A stretch of DNA of 64,000 bases from assembly GCF_007997285.1 (NCBI RefSeq), contig NZ_VORX01000002.1, positions 434,001-498,000 on the forward strand. Direction: 5' to 3'. The DNA comes from Gelidibacter salicanalis. GTDB taxonomy: Bacteria; Bacteroidota; Bacteroidia; Flavobacteriales; Flavobacteriaceae. Shown here one piece after another: positions 14,656 to 23,017 of this stretch. Below the pieces are notes generated by a model. That model was not told the origin of the DNA and did no database searches. It saw only the letters and a program-made list of their open reading frames with translations. Both the position numbers and the translations under genes were made by a program. Position 1 is the stretch's first letter; each line of letters begins with the position of its first letter.

Positions 14656-16347
14656 ATGACAACACAACCGTCCAAACCAATCCAAGTTTACATCTCTATT
14701 ACATTAGGGAAAGTAAAAGCCAGAGTTATAGCTGTGTTCTTAGCATTAGCAGTGTTAAACGTGTCCATATCCTGCTCCTATTATTCAGTTAAAAACGTGC
14801 CCACCACAAAGGAAACGATGTCACAACAGGTAAAGACTTTTAATGACGCACAGAAATATGTGATGTTACACACCGCTTCGGAAACATGGCATTTAAAAAA
14901 TATGGTCATTAACGAAGATGACCAAACGCTTTCAGGAATTTTAGAAGATTTAAGTGACTTTCATACTTATACAAAACCGCGGGAGAGCAAACGTGTGCAT
15001 CGCTATGATAAGGACGAAACCATGCCGCTTACTGAAGTTCATTTCTATTTAAATAATTCACTTTTAAAAAGCAACAATGATCACGTGCAAATACCCCTAG
15101 CAGACATTGTGTCCATTTCAGTAAATGATAAAAATACAAATCGCACCATTGCAAATATTGCGTTGACTACTGTAGGTGTCGTGTTTGTTGTTTTTATCAT
15201 TATAATGGCCACAAAGAGTTCCTGCCCTTTTGTTTACATTAAAAATGGAGCGTATTATGATTTTGTAGGCGAATTATATCCTGGCACAATTACCGCAACG
15301 ATGCAGCGGGATGACTATTTGCCACTAGGACAATTAGCGCCAGAAGATGATGGCTATACTTTAAAAATTGCTAATCTGTTAAAAGAAATTCAATATACTG
15401 ATTTTCTGCAGTTGATTTTAGTGAATCATGATGAGGATGTTCAAGTATTAATGGACAGCAAAGGCGACCTACAAACATTTAAAAATATACTAGCACCATC
15501 AAAAGCCACACAAGATGACGGATTTAACATGATCAATCCGGCCTTAAAAAAGGATAATGAGTACTATGCCTTTAATACTTCAAAAGTTACAGAAACTGGT
15601 GTTAGAAGTATCGTGTTCGAATTTGATAAGCCTAAAAATGATCAGGATGCAAAACTGTATCTAACGGCAAAAAACTCGGTGTGGTTGGATTATATTTTTG
15701 GAAAGTTCAATGCGCAATTTGGCTCTTATTACAATACGTTTAAAAAGAAGCAACAAACTGTTGCTGCAAAAACAATTACTGATTGGTCCCAAGCCCAAAA
15801 TATTCCTTTATCAGTGTATATAAAAACGCGTACAGGTTGGCAGTTAGTTGAACGCATACAAACAGTGGGTCCAATGGCAATGCGGGATCTTGTTGTACCC
15901 TTAAAACTCAATCAAATTGAAGGTGATAAGCTCCAAATTAAATTAGAAACGGGTTTTATGTTTTGGGAAGTAGATTATGTAGGTGTGGATTTTTCTGAAA
16001 ACAATAATGTGGAGCTTAGTTATGTTAGCCCATCAAAAGCTTTGGACCAAAATGGAGAAGAGGTTACCCACCTTTTGGCAGCACCTGATGGCATCTATGT
16101 TGTCCAACCTAATATTGGTGATGAAGTGGTGGTTCATTTTAAAAGCAAACCTTATGGGGAAGGACAAACGCAATCCGTATTCCTCCAAAATAGAGGATAT
16201 TACAATTATATACGAGATTATAAGGGCACACCAGATGTTGCAAGACTTAAGGTGTTTAAAGAGGATAATATGTTTACCAAATTTTCAGAGAAGGCCTATT
16301 TTGAGTTTGTGAATTTTAATTTTAACGAATTTGCCAGTCATGACTAA
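14656..16347 (+). CDS. Large envelope protein of unknown function with N-terminal signal/lipobox
   Basis: A 563-residue protein. Residues about 20-40 form a signal-like hydrophobic stretch ending VSISC, a possible lipobox. A beta-rich module follows at 55-165 (HLKNMVI, VQIPLADIVSISV), then a strong transmembrane helix near 168-186 and the Cys/aromatic motif SSCPFVYIKNGAYYDFVGE near 188-206. The C-terminal 350 residues look beta-rich and extracytoplasmic. I recognise no family. The gene's last 8 bp overlap the radical SAM start (ATGACTAA), so the two are translationally coupled and probably act together. The ATG at 14656 sits 59 bp after the right end of a MITE-like element. Confidence 0.7.
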   Translation: MTTQPSKPIQVYISITLGKVKARVIAVFLALAVLNVSISCSYYSVKNVPTTKETMSQQVKTFNDAQKYVMLHTASETWHLKNMVINEDDQTLSGILEDLSDFHTYTKPRESKRVHRYDKDETMPLTEVHFYLNNSLLKSNNDHVQIPLADIVSISVNDKNTNRTIANIALTTVGVVFVVFIIIMATKSSCPFVYIKNGAYYDFVGELYPGTITATMQRDDYLPLGQLAPEDDGYTLKIANLLKEIQYTDFLQLILVNHDEDVQVLMDSKGDLQTFKNILAPSKATQDDGFNMINPALKKDNEYYAFNTSKVTETGVRSIVFEFDKPKNDQDAKLYLTAKNSVWLDYIFGKFNAQFGSYYNTFKKKQQTVAAKTITDWSQAQNIPLSVYIKTRTGWQLVERIQTVGPMAMRDLVVPLKLNQIEGDKLQIKLETGFMFWEVDYVGVDFSENNNVELSYVSPSKALDQNGEEVTHLLAAPDGIYVVQPNIGDEVVVHFKSKPYGEGQTQSVFLQNRGYYNYIRDYKGTPDVARLKVFKEDNMFTKFSEKAYFEFVNFNFNEFASHD

Positions 16348-17563
16348 TTTAAACACCATAGCAATAGGAAGGCAAGTGACAGCTTATTTTGTAAAAGATG
16401 GTGCAATCCATGTACCTTTAGAACATAACAAAATCATTCATGGAGGGGACATGCGTTGGCATCACTTCTGTATTCGATGCAGCCTTTTAAGAATTATAAT
16501 TACCAATTATCGGTATCCACTGCAATGGTTTAGAGCACTTAAATTTTTGATTCGTTTGAGAAAGCGATTTTTAGGACACCATGCGCTACAAAAAATGGTG
16601 TATGCCCATGGTAAATATTATATGGGTTTATATACCCCTGGTTGGAACGGTAGTGGTTACGACACTTTTATAGCTTCTCAATTGAACGACTTTAAAAAAA
16701 TAAACGCCAAAGTGAATAGATTCAATACTGTTTTTGTGGCGGTTACTAAAAAATGTGCACTCCAATGTGAGCATTGTTATGAATGGGATAACCTGAATAA
16801 AAAAGATACATTAACCACTGAAAAACTTATGCAAACAGTTGCAAAACTGCAGCATTATGGTGTGAGTCAAATTCAATTTTCAGGGGGAGAGCCCTTATTG
16901 AAAATTGAAAGTATTATAGAAGTTTTGCGCAATGCAAACAAAACTACCGAATTTTGGATTGCCACCTCAGGGTTTAAATTGACAAATCAGAACGCCTATA
17001 ATTTAAAAGAAGCGGGATTGACGGGTGTAATTATTAGTCTCGATCACTTTATTCCCGAAAAGCATAATGCATTTAGAGGTTTTAAAGATGCCTATTATTG
17101 GGTGGCAGAAGCTATTAAAAACGCCAATCAAAACAATCTTGTTGTGGCACTTTCTTTATGTGTTACGAAAGGTTTTATATCAGAAGAAAATCTAATGTCT
17201 TATATGCACATGGCCAAAAAAATGGGGGTTGGATTTGTTCAATTTTTGGAACCAAAAGCGGTTGGGCATTTTGCGAATCAAGATGTTCATCTGCAAAAAG
17301 AACACATTCAAATTCTGGAAAATTTCTTTCTGAAATTGAATTATAATAAGGCTTACAGAGCATTCCCTTTAATAACCTATCATGGCTATTATCAAAGACG
17401 AGAAGGCTGTTTTAGCGCTGGAATTAAAGGAATTTACTTAGATACGGATGGTGATATAAATGCGTGTCCATTTTGTCACAAAAAAACGGGAAATGTTTTG
17501 GACGCTAGTTTTGAGCAGCATTTAGCAACCTTAAAAAATGCTGGTTGCAGCAGTTATAATTAA
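16340..17563 (+). CDS. Radical SAM protein with truncated SPASM-like C-terminus
   Basis: A 407-residue enzyme starting at ATG 16340; a TTG at 16331 is in frame but unneeded. After about 130 residues of unusual N-terminal extension comes the radical SAM cluster motif KKCALQCEHC (CxxxCxxC, near 136-145), the SAM-binding SGGEP near 177, and IISLDHF near 231. The C-terminus carries YLDTDGDINACPFCHKKTGN (near 373-392), a SPASM-like auxiliary cluster region with few cysteines: CPFC plus Cys near 361 and 403. The chemistry is SAM-dependent radical modification. SPASM proteins often modify peptides, but no precursor peptide is visible nearby. Coupled to the upstream envelope gene, 12 bp before the hydroxylase gene. 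Confidence 0.88.
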   Translation: MTNLNTIAIGRQVTAYFVKDGAIHVPLEHNKIIHGGDMRWHHFCIRCSLLRIIITNYRYPLQWFRALKFLIRLRKRFLGHHALQKMVYAHGKYYMGLYTPGWNGSGYDTFIASQLNDFKKINAKVNRFNTVFVAVTKKCALQCEHCYEWDNLNKKDTLTTEKLMQTVAKLQHYGVSQIQFSGGEPLLKIESIIEVLRNANKTTEFWIATSGFKLTNQNAYNLKEAGLTGVIISLDHFIPEKHNAFRGFKDAYYWVAEAIKNANQNNLVVALSLCVTKGFISEENLMSYMHMAKKMGVGFVQFLEPKAVGHFANQDVHLQKEHIQILENFFLKLNYNKAYRAFPLITYHGYYQRREGCFSAGIKGIYLDTDGDINACPFCHKKTGNVLDASFEQHLATLKNAGCSSYN

Positions 17564-17575
17564 AAACTTAATCTA

Positions 17576-18316
17576 ATGGATTATCAATTGGATTTCTCGA
17601 ATTTTGAAATTTGGCTACTTGCGACCTTACTATTTTTAGTGAGGTATGCAGTGATTGCGGGACTGCTTTTTATCATTTTTTATGCATGGAAACGGAAAGA
17701 TTTTTTTAGACTCAAGCTGCAACAGAAATTTCCATCAAACATTGATATTAAGCGAGAACTATTCTATTCTGTGATGACTTTCATTATTTATGGTAGTAGT
17801 GTTTGTGTTTTTGTCTATTGGAGCAAAAATGAGATGACGAATGAATATAAGGATTTCAGTGCTTTTGGTGCATGGTATTTTGTGTTTAGTATCCTCTTAA
17901 TGATTGTAATGCACGACACTTACTTTTATTGGACGCACCGATTGATGCATCATCGTGCGTTTTTTAAATATGTGCACAAAACACATCATTCATTTCATAA
18001 CCCAACCCCTTGGGCGGCGTTTGCTTTTCACCCTTTAGAATCTATTATTTCTATGGGAATTATTCCAATCATTATTTTTTTAATCCCCTTTCATCAGTGG
18101 GCACTCATCGTTTTTGTAACACTACTGACTCTCAATAATGTTTTGATCCATCTTGGGTATCGCCTACCAAAATTTATGAAGGCTAGATTTCAAAATACGG
18201 CGGTAGAACATGATTTGCACCATAATGGTTTTCAAAAAAATTATGGATTGTATTTTACTTTATGGGACAAGTTAATGGGGACGTATTACCGCATGAATAC
18301 TAAGGAAGACTTCTAA
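17576..18316 (+). CDS. Sterol desaturase/fatty acid hydroxylase family membrane protein
   Basis: A 246-residue polytopic membrane di-iron enzyme. The histidine clusters are complete: HDTYFYWTHRLMHH (about 113-126), HKTHHSFHNP (134-143) and EHDLHH (211-216). Four or five transmembrane helices surround them. The family (PF04116) hydroxylates or desaturates lipid chains at the cytoplasmic side of the membrane using O2. Substrate is not predictable; hydroxylation of fatty acids, sphingoid-like bases or carotenoids are options. It directly follows the radical SAM gene (12-bp gap) and presumably belongs to the same operon. Confidence 0.9.
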   Translation: MDYQLDFSNFEIWLLATLLFLVRYAVIAGLLFIIFYAWKRKDFFRLKLQQKFPSNIDIKRELFYSVMTFIIYGSSVCVFVYWSKNEMTNEYKDFSAFGAWYFVFSILLMIVMHDTYFYWTHRLMHHRAFFKYVHKTHHSFHNPTPWAAFAFHPLESIISMGIIPIIIFLIPFHQWALIVFVTLLTLNNVLIHLGYRLPKFMKARFQNTAVEHDLHHNGFQKNYGLYFTLWDKLMGTYYRMNTKEDF

Positions 18317-18357
18317 AACACCGATAACATTATCTAATCCTTTAAATACGCAAAACA

Positions 18358-18825
18358 ATGAGACCATTATATAACAGTATTGAGATTGGCTTATTACTGT
18401 TTTTCTTAGTTAGCTCTTGCTCCAAAAGTACTCCGCCTGCCGATTTTTATGTTACGAATCTCACTTCAGGAAGTTGGATAATCACTCAACTTTTACTTGA
18501 AGGACCTGAAAATCATGCTGATATTTTTGACGGATATGTTTTTACGTTTTTAGAAAACAGAATGGTAAGAGCGACAAAAAATGGATCAACTAGTAAGGGA
18601 CAATGGCAACTATCACATGTAGATTTTTCAACCTATTTAATTTTGAAGTTTGAAGGATCAGGGGATATCGAAAAACTCAATAAAACTTGGACGTATTATG
18701 GTAATGGATTAGATCATATGTCATTACATAATGACAATTGGTCGGAAGTATTAGTGTTTTCAAAACAGGAATACCAAACAACCATTAGAAGCATAGAAAT
18801 AATGGGAATCATTGTACTAACGTAA
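18358..18825 (+). CDS. Lipocalin-like lipoprotein
   Basis: A 155-residue protein with signal peptide and lipobox VSSC (Cys22). The mature part has the pattern of small Bacteroidota lipocalin-like lipoproteins: SGSWIITQL, DIFDGYVFTF, NGSTSKGQWQL, LILKFEGSG, KTWTYYGNGLDHMSLH and EVLVFSK. These suggest an eight-stranded barrel that could hold a hydrophobic ligand. Neighbouring hydroxylase and desaturase genes make a lipid ligand attractive, but that is inference. The gap to the hydroxylase gene is 41 bp, so co-transcription is likely. Confidence 0.7.
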   Translation: MRPLYNSIEIGLLLFFLVSSCSKSTPPADFYVTNLTSGSWIITQLLLEGPENHADIFDGYVFTFLENRMVRATKNGSTSKGQWQLSHVDFSTYLILKFEGSGDIEKLNKTWTYYGNGLDHMSLHNDNWSEVLVFSKQEYQTTIRSIEIMGIIVLT

Positions 18826-18879
18826 AATTAATAGTAAACTACACGTTGCTTTAATGCAACACCTAGATATTTAGAAATC

Positions 18880-19479
18880 ATGAAAACATTTATGACACTC
18901 GTTACCGTTATCGGGATGATAATGGTAGCACAAGCACAACAAGATATCCAATTTGGGGTAAAAGGTGGGCTTAACATCGCAAGTATTTATGGTGCAGATG
19001 CAGGTGATGCGCAGGCCCGAACATCCTTTCATGGAGGAATTATGATTGAAATTCCAGTATTTGAAAAACTTTCATTTCAGCCAGAGCTTTTGTACACGTC
19101 ACTAGGTACTAAAGAAGATGATAATTCTGAACTACGTTTAGATTACTTAACCTTACCCATGATGGTTAAATATTATGTCGCTGATAATTTCAGTTTAGAA
19201 ATTGGGCCACAAATAGGGATTTTGTTATCTGCTGAAAGCAAAGTGGAAGGCGAAGGTGAAGGCGATGCTAAGGAGTTTTTTAAAGATTTTGATGCGGCAT
19301 TAAATCTTGGCATTGGATATAAATTCGATAATGGTTTAAATTTAGGAGCGCGCTATAATTTGGGTCTTATAAAGATAATTGATTTAAGCGATTTTTTTAG
19401 TGATGGGTTTTTTAGTGATGATGGAGATATTAAAGCTTATAACAGCGTAGTTCAAATTTCGGTAGGGTATTTCTTTTGA
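18880..19479 (+). CDS. Outer-membrane beta-barrel protein (PorT/OmpX-like, PF13568 type)
   Basis: A 199-residue protein with a cleavable signal peptide ending AQAQQ. The mature part begins FGVKGGLNIASIYG, a typical first strand of the outer-membrane beta-barrel family 2. Alternating strands follow (LSFQPELLYTSLGTK, DYLTLPMMVKYYVADNFSLEIGPQIGI, LNLGIGYKFDNGLNLGARYNLGL), ending in VVQISVGYFF with the C-terminal aromatic. An eight-stranded barrel is expected. Role in the cluster unknown; possibly export or anchoring of the modified product. It is not the T9SS PorT itself, which is encoded at 37408-38154. Confidence 0.85.
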   Translation: MKTFMTLVTVIGMIMVAQAQQDIQFGVKGGLNIASIYGADAGDAQARTSFHGGIMIEIPVFEKLSFQPELLYTSLGTKEDDNSELRLDYLTLPMMVKYYVADNFSLEIGPQIGILLSAESKVEGEGEGDAKEFFKDFDAALNLGIGYKFDNGLNLGARYNLGLIKIIDLSDFFSDGFFSDDGDIKAYNSVVQISVGYFF

Positions 19480-19516
19480 TTGCTTGGCATTAAAACGTTA
19501 AATAATTATTGATGAC

Positions 19517-19752
19517 CAATTAGTGTTGTCCTATTAAAATGCTATCCCCCTATTAAGATTATAGGCTGATAAAAACTTTGTCATATTTTGTTCGTTAATG
19601 TCTCCGTTTTTAAATTCTTTGTACATGTTAGCAAGTAATAAAAATCCTGATAATTATAAACCGTAATGCCCCTATTTAAGGACTTAACGGTTGAAATCTT
19701 GGTTCTTGGTGTTAACAGCGAAGCGGTCTTGATTCTTTATCGGATAACATTG
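19517..19752 (+). mobile_element. Possible variant of the MITE-like element (same ends, different interior)
   Basis: The right end (about 19713-19752, AACAGCGAAGCGGTCTTGAT...TTTATCGGATAACATTG) clearly matches the MITE family. The left boundary is less sure: TTAGTGTTGTCCTATTAAAAT at 19520-19540 resembles TTAGTGTCCGATAAAAAT with small insertions. The interior does not match the other copies. The right end lies 36 bp before the desaturase ATG. No coding frame. This explains most of the 309-bp gap. Confidence 0.5.
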
Positions 19753-19788
19753 ATTTAAAATTAGAATTACACATTCATAGTGTAAATT

Positions 19789-20883
19789 ATGGGAGCCATT
19801 ATATTATTTGATAAAAGCCAAACGGATAACCAGCACCTAAGAAATTTAAGGGCAGAGATAAAACATGCCTTATTGGGGTTGCCAAAGACGAGACTTTACG
19901 GTCAGAAGTTTTTGGTAGTTGTTTTGCCAATGTTGTATGTTTCGTTTTATCTCTTTGCTTTGATGTTTTCCAATGCTGTGATGATGTATTTGTTATTGTT
20001 CACAATAAATGGACTGGTGTCCGTCTTGATTTTTGTGAACTGTATCCATGAAGCTTCCCATCATAATATATTTTCAAGCAAGTGGGCTAACAATGCCTTA
20101 TTGACACTGTTCGATTTTATAGGTATTGACAGCTATATTTGGAAAAAAAGACATATCCTGCTGCATCATAATTTTCAGAACGTTAGTGGTTGGGATTCCG
20201 ATATAGAACAGTCTGGATTTATAAAAATTTACCCACATGATAAAAGTGAATGGTACCATAACTATCAGCACAAGTTTGTTTTTATGCTTTATCCTTTGTT
20301 TTTGTTCAACTGGATTTTTGTAAGGGACTTTAAGGATTTTTTTAGCAAAAAGCGCATCATAAAAAAAGTGCTCAAGCACATTCCTATCCTGCAATACATT
20401 AAACTGTTCTTTTTTAAGCTGTTCTTTATTTTCTATACCATTATACTACCAATATGGATAGGCTTTAGTTTAAAAACAGTCCTAACTGGGTTTTGCCTGA
20501 TGCTCGTAGCTGGTAGTGTTTTTTCCATGGGCATATTATTGACCTCACATGTCAATCAACACAACCAGTTCCCATTGCCAGATGCAAATGGAAATCTAAA
20601 TTTGAGTTGGTTAGAACATCAATTTGTTACCACTAACGATATTAATACCACCAATTGGTTTACGCGCAACGTCATGGGGAATTTTAATTTTCATCTGGTA
20701 CACCACTTGTTCCCAAACATCAATTCTGCCTATGTCCCTGAAATTACAAAAATTGTCCAAGACTATGCCCTTAAAAATGGCTTTAGTTATAGGTCATATA
20801 CGATGAGACAAGCATTTAAGCATCATTATCAACTCATTAAGTCTAATGCTCTTAATAGTGATGTATTTGAAGAGGATATGTAG
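19789..20883 (+). CDS. Membrane fatty acid desaturase
   Basis: A 364-residue integral membrane di-iron desaturase (PF00487). The three histidine boxes are CIHEASHHNIF (about 85-95), HILLHHNFQNVSGWDSD (121-137) and HLVHHLFPNINSAYVPEI (302-319). Four transmembrane helices lie around 45-80 and 200-260. It resembles the linoleoyl-CoA/delta-6 type desaturases rather than the acyl-CoA delta-9 type, judging by the WDSD after the second box and the QFVTTNDI region. It introduces a double bond in an acyl chain, with electrons from a ferredoxin or cytochrome b5-like partner not seen here. It is 15 bp before the M19-type gene, so the two form a pair. Confidence 0.92.
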   Translation: MGAIILFDKSQTDNQHLRNLRAEIKHALLGLPKTRLYGQKFLVVVLPMLYVSFYLFALMFSNAVMMYLLLFTINGLVSVLIFVNCIHEASHHNIFSSKWANNALLTLFDFIGIDSYIWKKRHILLHHNFQNVSGWDSDIEQSGFIKIYPHDKSEWYHNYQHKFVFMLYPLFLFNWIFVRDFKDFFSKKRIIKKVLKHIPILQYIKLFFFKLFFIFYTIILPIWIGFSLKTVLTGFCLMLVAGSVFSMGILLTSHVNQHNQFPLPDANGNLNLSWLEHQFVTTNDINTTNWFTRNVMGNFNFHLVHHLFPNINSAYVPEITKIVQDYALKNGFSYRSYTMRQAFKHHYQLIKSNALNSDVFEEDM

Positions 20884-20898
20884 TTAATATTAAAAATA

Positions 20899-22314
20899 AT
20901 GGTTGAATTTCAATTTGCCGATTTGCATTGTCACCCAAACTTAAAAACGTTTGGACAGTCGTTTGCGAAATCTAGTGATGTAAGGAAAAGAAAGGCGACC
21001 GTTTGGTATCGAAATCCTCCTAATAGGTTGACTAAGGTGATTCAGAAGCTGACCGGGATTACTAAATTTTCTCAGAGTGATTTTCAAACGATGATTGAGG
21101 GCAATGTCAAAATCGCTTTTGTATCTTTTTATCCGTTTGAAAAGGGATTTTTCACACACCCAAAACTGAATGATAAAATTAGTGCACGATTAGCCAGTTT
21201 TATCACCTCCATTGGATATAATCGCGTGCGTTGCATCCAAAAACATAATGATTACTTCGCAGACTTTATCAATGAATATAATTTCTTTACTAAAAATTCA
21301 AGAGAGTGCATCCTAAAAGGGAACACCTATGCTTTTGATCATGTCTCATCATTTGAAGACATTCAATTCAATTTTAATAAAGCTGCCTTTATTTCCATTA
21401 TACCAACAATTGAAGGCGCGCATATATTCAATACTGGTTTGGAAGGTTTTGGGAAGTCTATAAATGAGCGCGAAGTTCTTGATAATATCCTAAAAGTAAA
21501 ACAACTTAAACATCCACCATTGTTCATGACGTTTGCCCACAATTTTAATAATGATTTGTGTGGTCATGCTCCAAGTCTTGAAGCATTGGGTAAGTTGGTT
21601 GATCAGTCTGAAAATCTAAATGCAGGCTTTTCTTCTTTGGGTTTAAAGGTCCTTCATGCCCTTTTAAATGATACCAATGGCAAGCGTATCCTTATAGACG
21701 TCAAACACATGAGTTTGTGTGCGCGATTGTCATATTATAAACTGATAAAAGAGGAATACAATAATAGTATTGCAATAATTGCTAGTCATGCCGCAGTTAC
21801 TGGGACTTCTGTTTCGGGTATAATAGATAGCACACGCAGTTCAAATAATTTTGTCAATGACTCCATTAATTTTTACGACGAAGAGCTTGTGACTATTGCT
21901 GAATCAGGAGGCTTATTTGCGATTCAGTTGGATGCAAATCGTTTAGCCCCCAAACATGTGATCAAGAAATCACTCTTCAACACTAATGCTAAAATCAATT
22001 TGAAAATTTCTACTCAAATTATTTGGAACCAATTGCAACATGTTGCGGAAGTTTTAGATAAACATGGTCTTTTTGCTTGGGGCACCTGCAGTATTGGAAG
22101 CGATTTTGATGGTACTACAAATCCTTTAAATAATATATGGACAGCAGCCGATTTAAATGCCATGGCCAATGAATTGTTGATGATTGTTGAAGTCTTTTTG
22201 TCGCAACCCAATAGGTTAACATTAGAAAAAAATAAAAATATTACCGCATTGACGGTAGTACATAATTTCACGATTGGTAATAGCCTTACTTTTTTAAAAC
22301 ATCAACTGTTATGA
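20899..22314 (+). CDS. Peptidase M19 (membrane dipeptidase)-like metallohydrolase
   Basis: A 471-residue TIM-barrel metallohydrolase of the renal dipeptidase type, longer than usual. Metal-ligand motifs are DLHCHPN (residues 8-14), TIEGAHIF (about 173-180, bridging Glu), DVKHMS (about 267-272), IASHAAVTG (about 293-301) and GSDFDG (about 400-405). The first motif reads HxH, whereas M19 dipeptidases usually have HxD, so the first metal site differs. There is no signal peptide, so it is cytoplasmic. M19 enzymes cleave dipeptides or related amides. Paired with a desaturase, hydrolysis of an acyl-amide or lipoamino acid is conceivable but speculative. Confidence 0.82.
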   Translation: MVEFQFADLHCHPNLKTFGQSFAKSSDVRKRKATVWYRNPPNRLTKVIQKLTGITKFSQSDFQTMIEGNVKIAFVSFYPFEKGFFTHPKLNDKISARLASFITSIGYNRVRCIQKHNDYFADFINEYNFFTKNSRECILKGNTYAFDHVSSFEDIQFNFNKAAFISIIPTIEGAHIFNTGLEGFGKSINEREVLDNILKVKQLKHPPLFMTFAHNFNNDLCGHAPSLEALGKLVDQSENLNAGFSSLGLKVLHALLNDTNGKRILIDVKHMSLCARLSYYKLIKEEYNNSIAIIASHAAVTGTSVSGIIDSTRSSNNFVNDSINFYDEELVTIAESGGLFAIQLDANRLAPKHVIKKSLFNTNAKINLKISTQIIWNQLQHVAEVLDKHGLFAWGTCSIGSDFDGTTNPLNNIWTAADLNAMANELLMIVEVFLSQPNRLTLEKNKNITALTVVHNFTIGNSLTFLKHQLL

Positions 22315-22388
22315 AAGAATTATATAATTGATGGTGATGGTTGTAGCACTTAGTTAAGAAATAAGTAATTAACTCAAAATAAAAAATT

Positions 22389-22883
22389 ATGAAAACAAAA
22401 GTTATAGTGTCAATACTATTCTTGACACTGCAGTTTAACAATTCGAATTTCGCTCAAAATAATACAATGGCAACAGGTACGTTTATACGTGTTTACAATT
22501 TAGAAGGCGAAAAGTTTGACCAAGGCAAGATCATTTCGATATCAGATACCTTACTACTGTTAAAAAGTAACAACAGAATCACAAGTGTCAATCCAAATAC
22601 CGTTGGTTTGATTAAGACCAAACGATCTATAGCAAGAAATATGATTATCGGTGGCACTATTGGGGTGGCTGCTGGAGCTGTTGTTGGAGCGAATAATGCG
22701 CACCCAGATGATTGGCTTTTTCCAACTACGGCTAGTGAACAGGCAGTTTATGGAGCCATACTAGGAGGTGGTTTGGGTACCGGAATTGGAGCACTAACGC
22801 TCTTTTTAAAGAAACCCACAACATTTTTAATAAACGGAAATAGCGCAAAATGGAAAATATTTCAAGGAGCAATTTCAAATTAA
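22389..22883 (+). CDS. Small secreted protein with glycine-rich membrane hairpin
   Basis: A 164-residue protein with signal peptide (ending near FAQNN). A short beta-barrel-like module follows (GTFIRVYNLEGEKFDQGKII...TLLLLKSNNRITSV), then a glycine-rich hydrophobic hairpin (MIIGGTIGVAAGAVVGA near 85-101 and AILGGGLGTGIGALTLFL near 119-136). The layout, a small beta module followed by Gly-rich membrane segments, is like the 133-residue lipoprotein at 13925. No known function. It closes the accessory cluster, and a strong bidirectional terminator follows 25 bp later. Confidence 0.7.
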   Translation: MKTKVIVSILFLTLQFNNSNFAQNNTMATGTFIRVYNLEGEKFDQGKIISISDTLLLLKSNNRITSVNPNTVGLIKTKRSIARNMIIGGTIGVAAGAVVGANNAHPDDWLFPTTASEQAVYGAILGGGLGTGIGALTLFLKKPTTFLINGNSAKWKIFQGAISN

Positions 22884-22908
22884 GTTAAGTAAGAATGTAT
22901 TACAACGA

Positions 22909-22938
22909 GAACCCTAAAACGTATACGTTTTGGGGTTC
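22909..22938. terminator. Bidirectional terminator between 22389 gene and proA
   Basis: Arms GAACCC and GGGTTC enclose an AAAACGTATACGTTTT palindrome, giving a nearly uninterrupted stem between convergent genes. A short T-rich stretch follows on the plus strand. Confidence 0.75.
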
Positions 22939-23017
22939 TTGTTTTATAGGTTCACCTTAACATTATTTCACTATTTTTCCATAGTTGGGCATATTTGTAA
23001 TGTTAAAAACGTGCTGA

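Noticed and set aside
15900-17700. RiPP precursor peptide for the radical SAM protein
   Set aside because: No short frame with a leader-like or Cys/Gly-rich core was found next to the enzyme; gaps are 0-42 bp.
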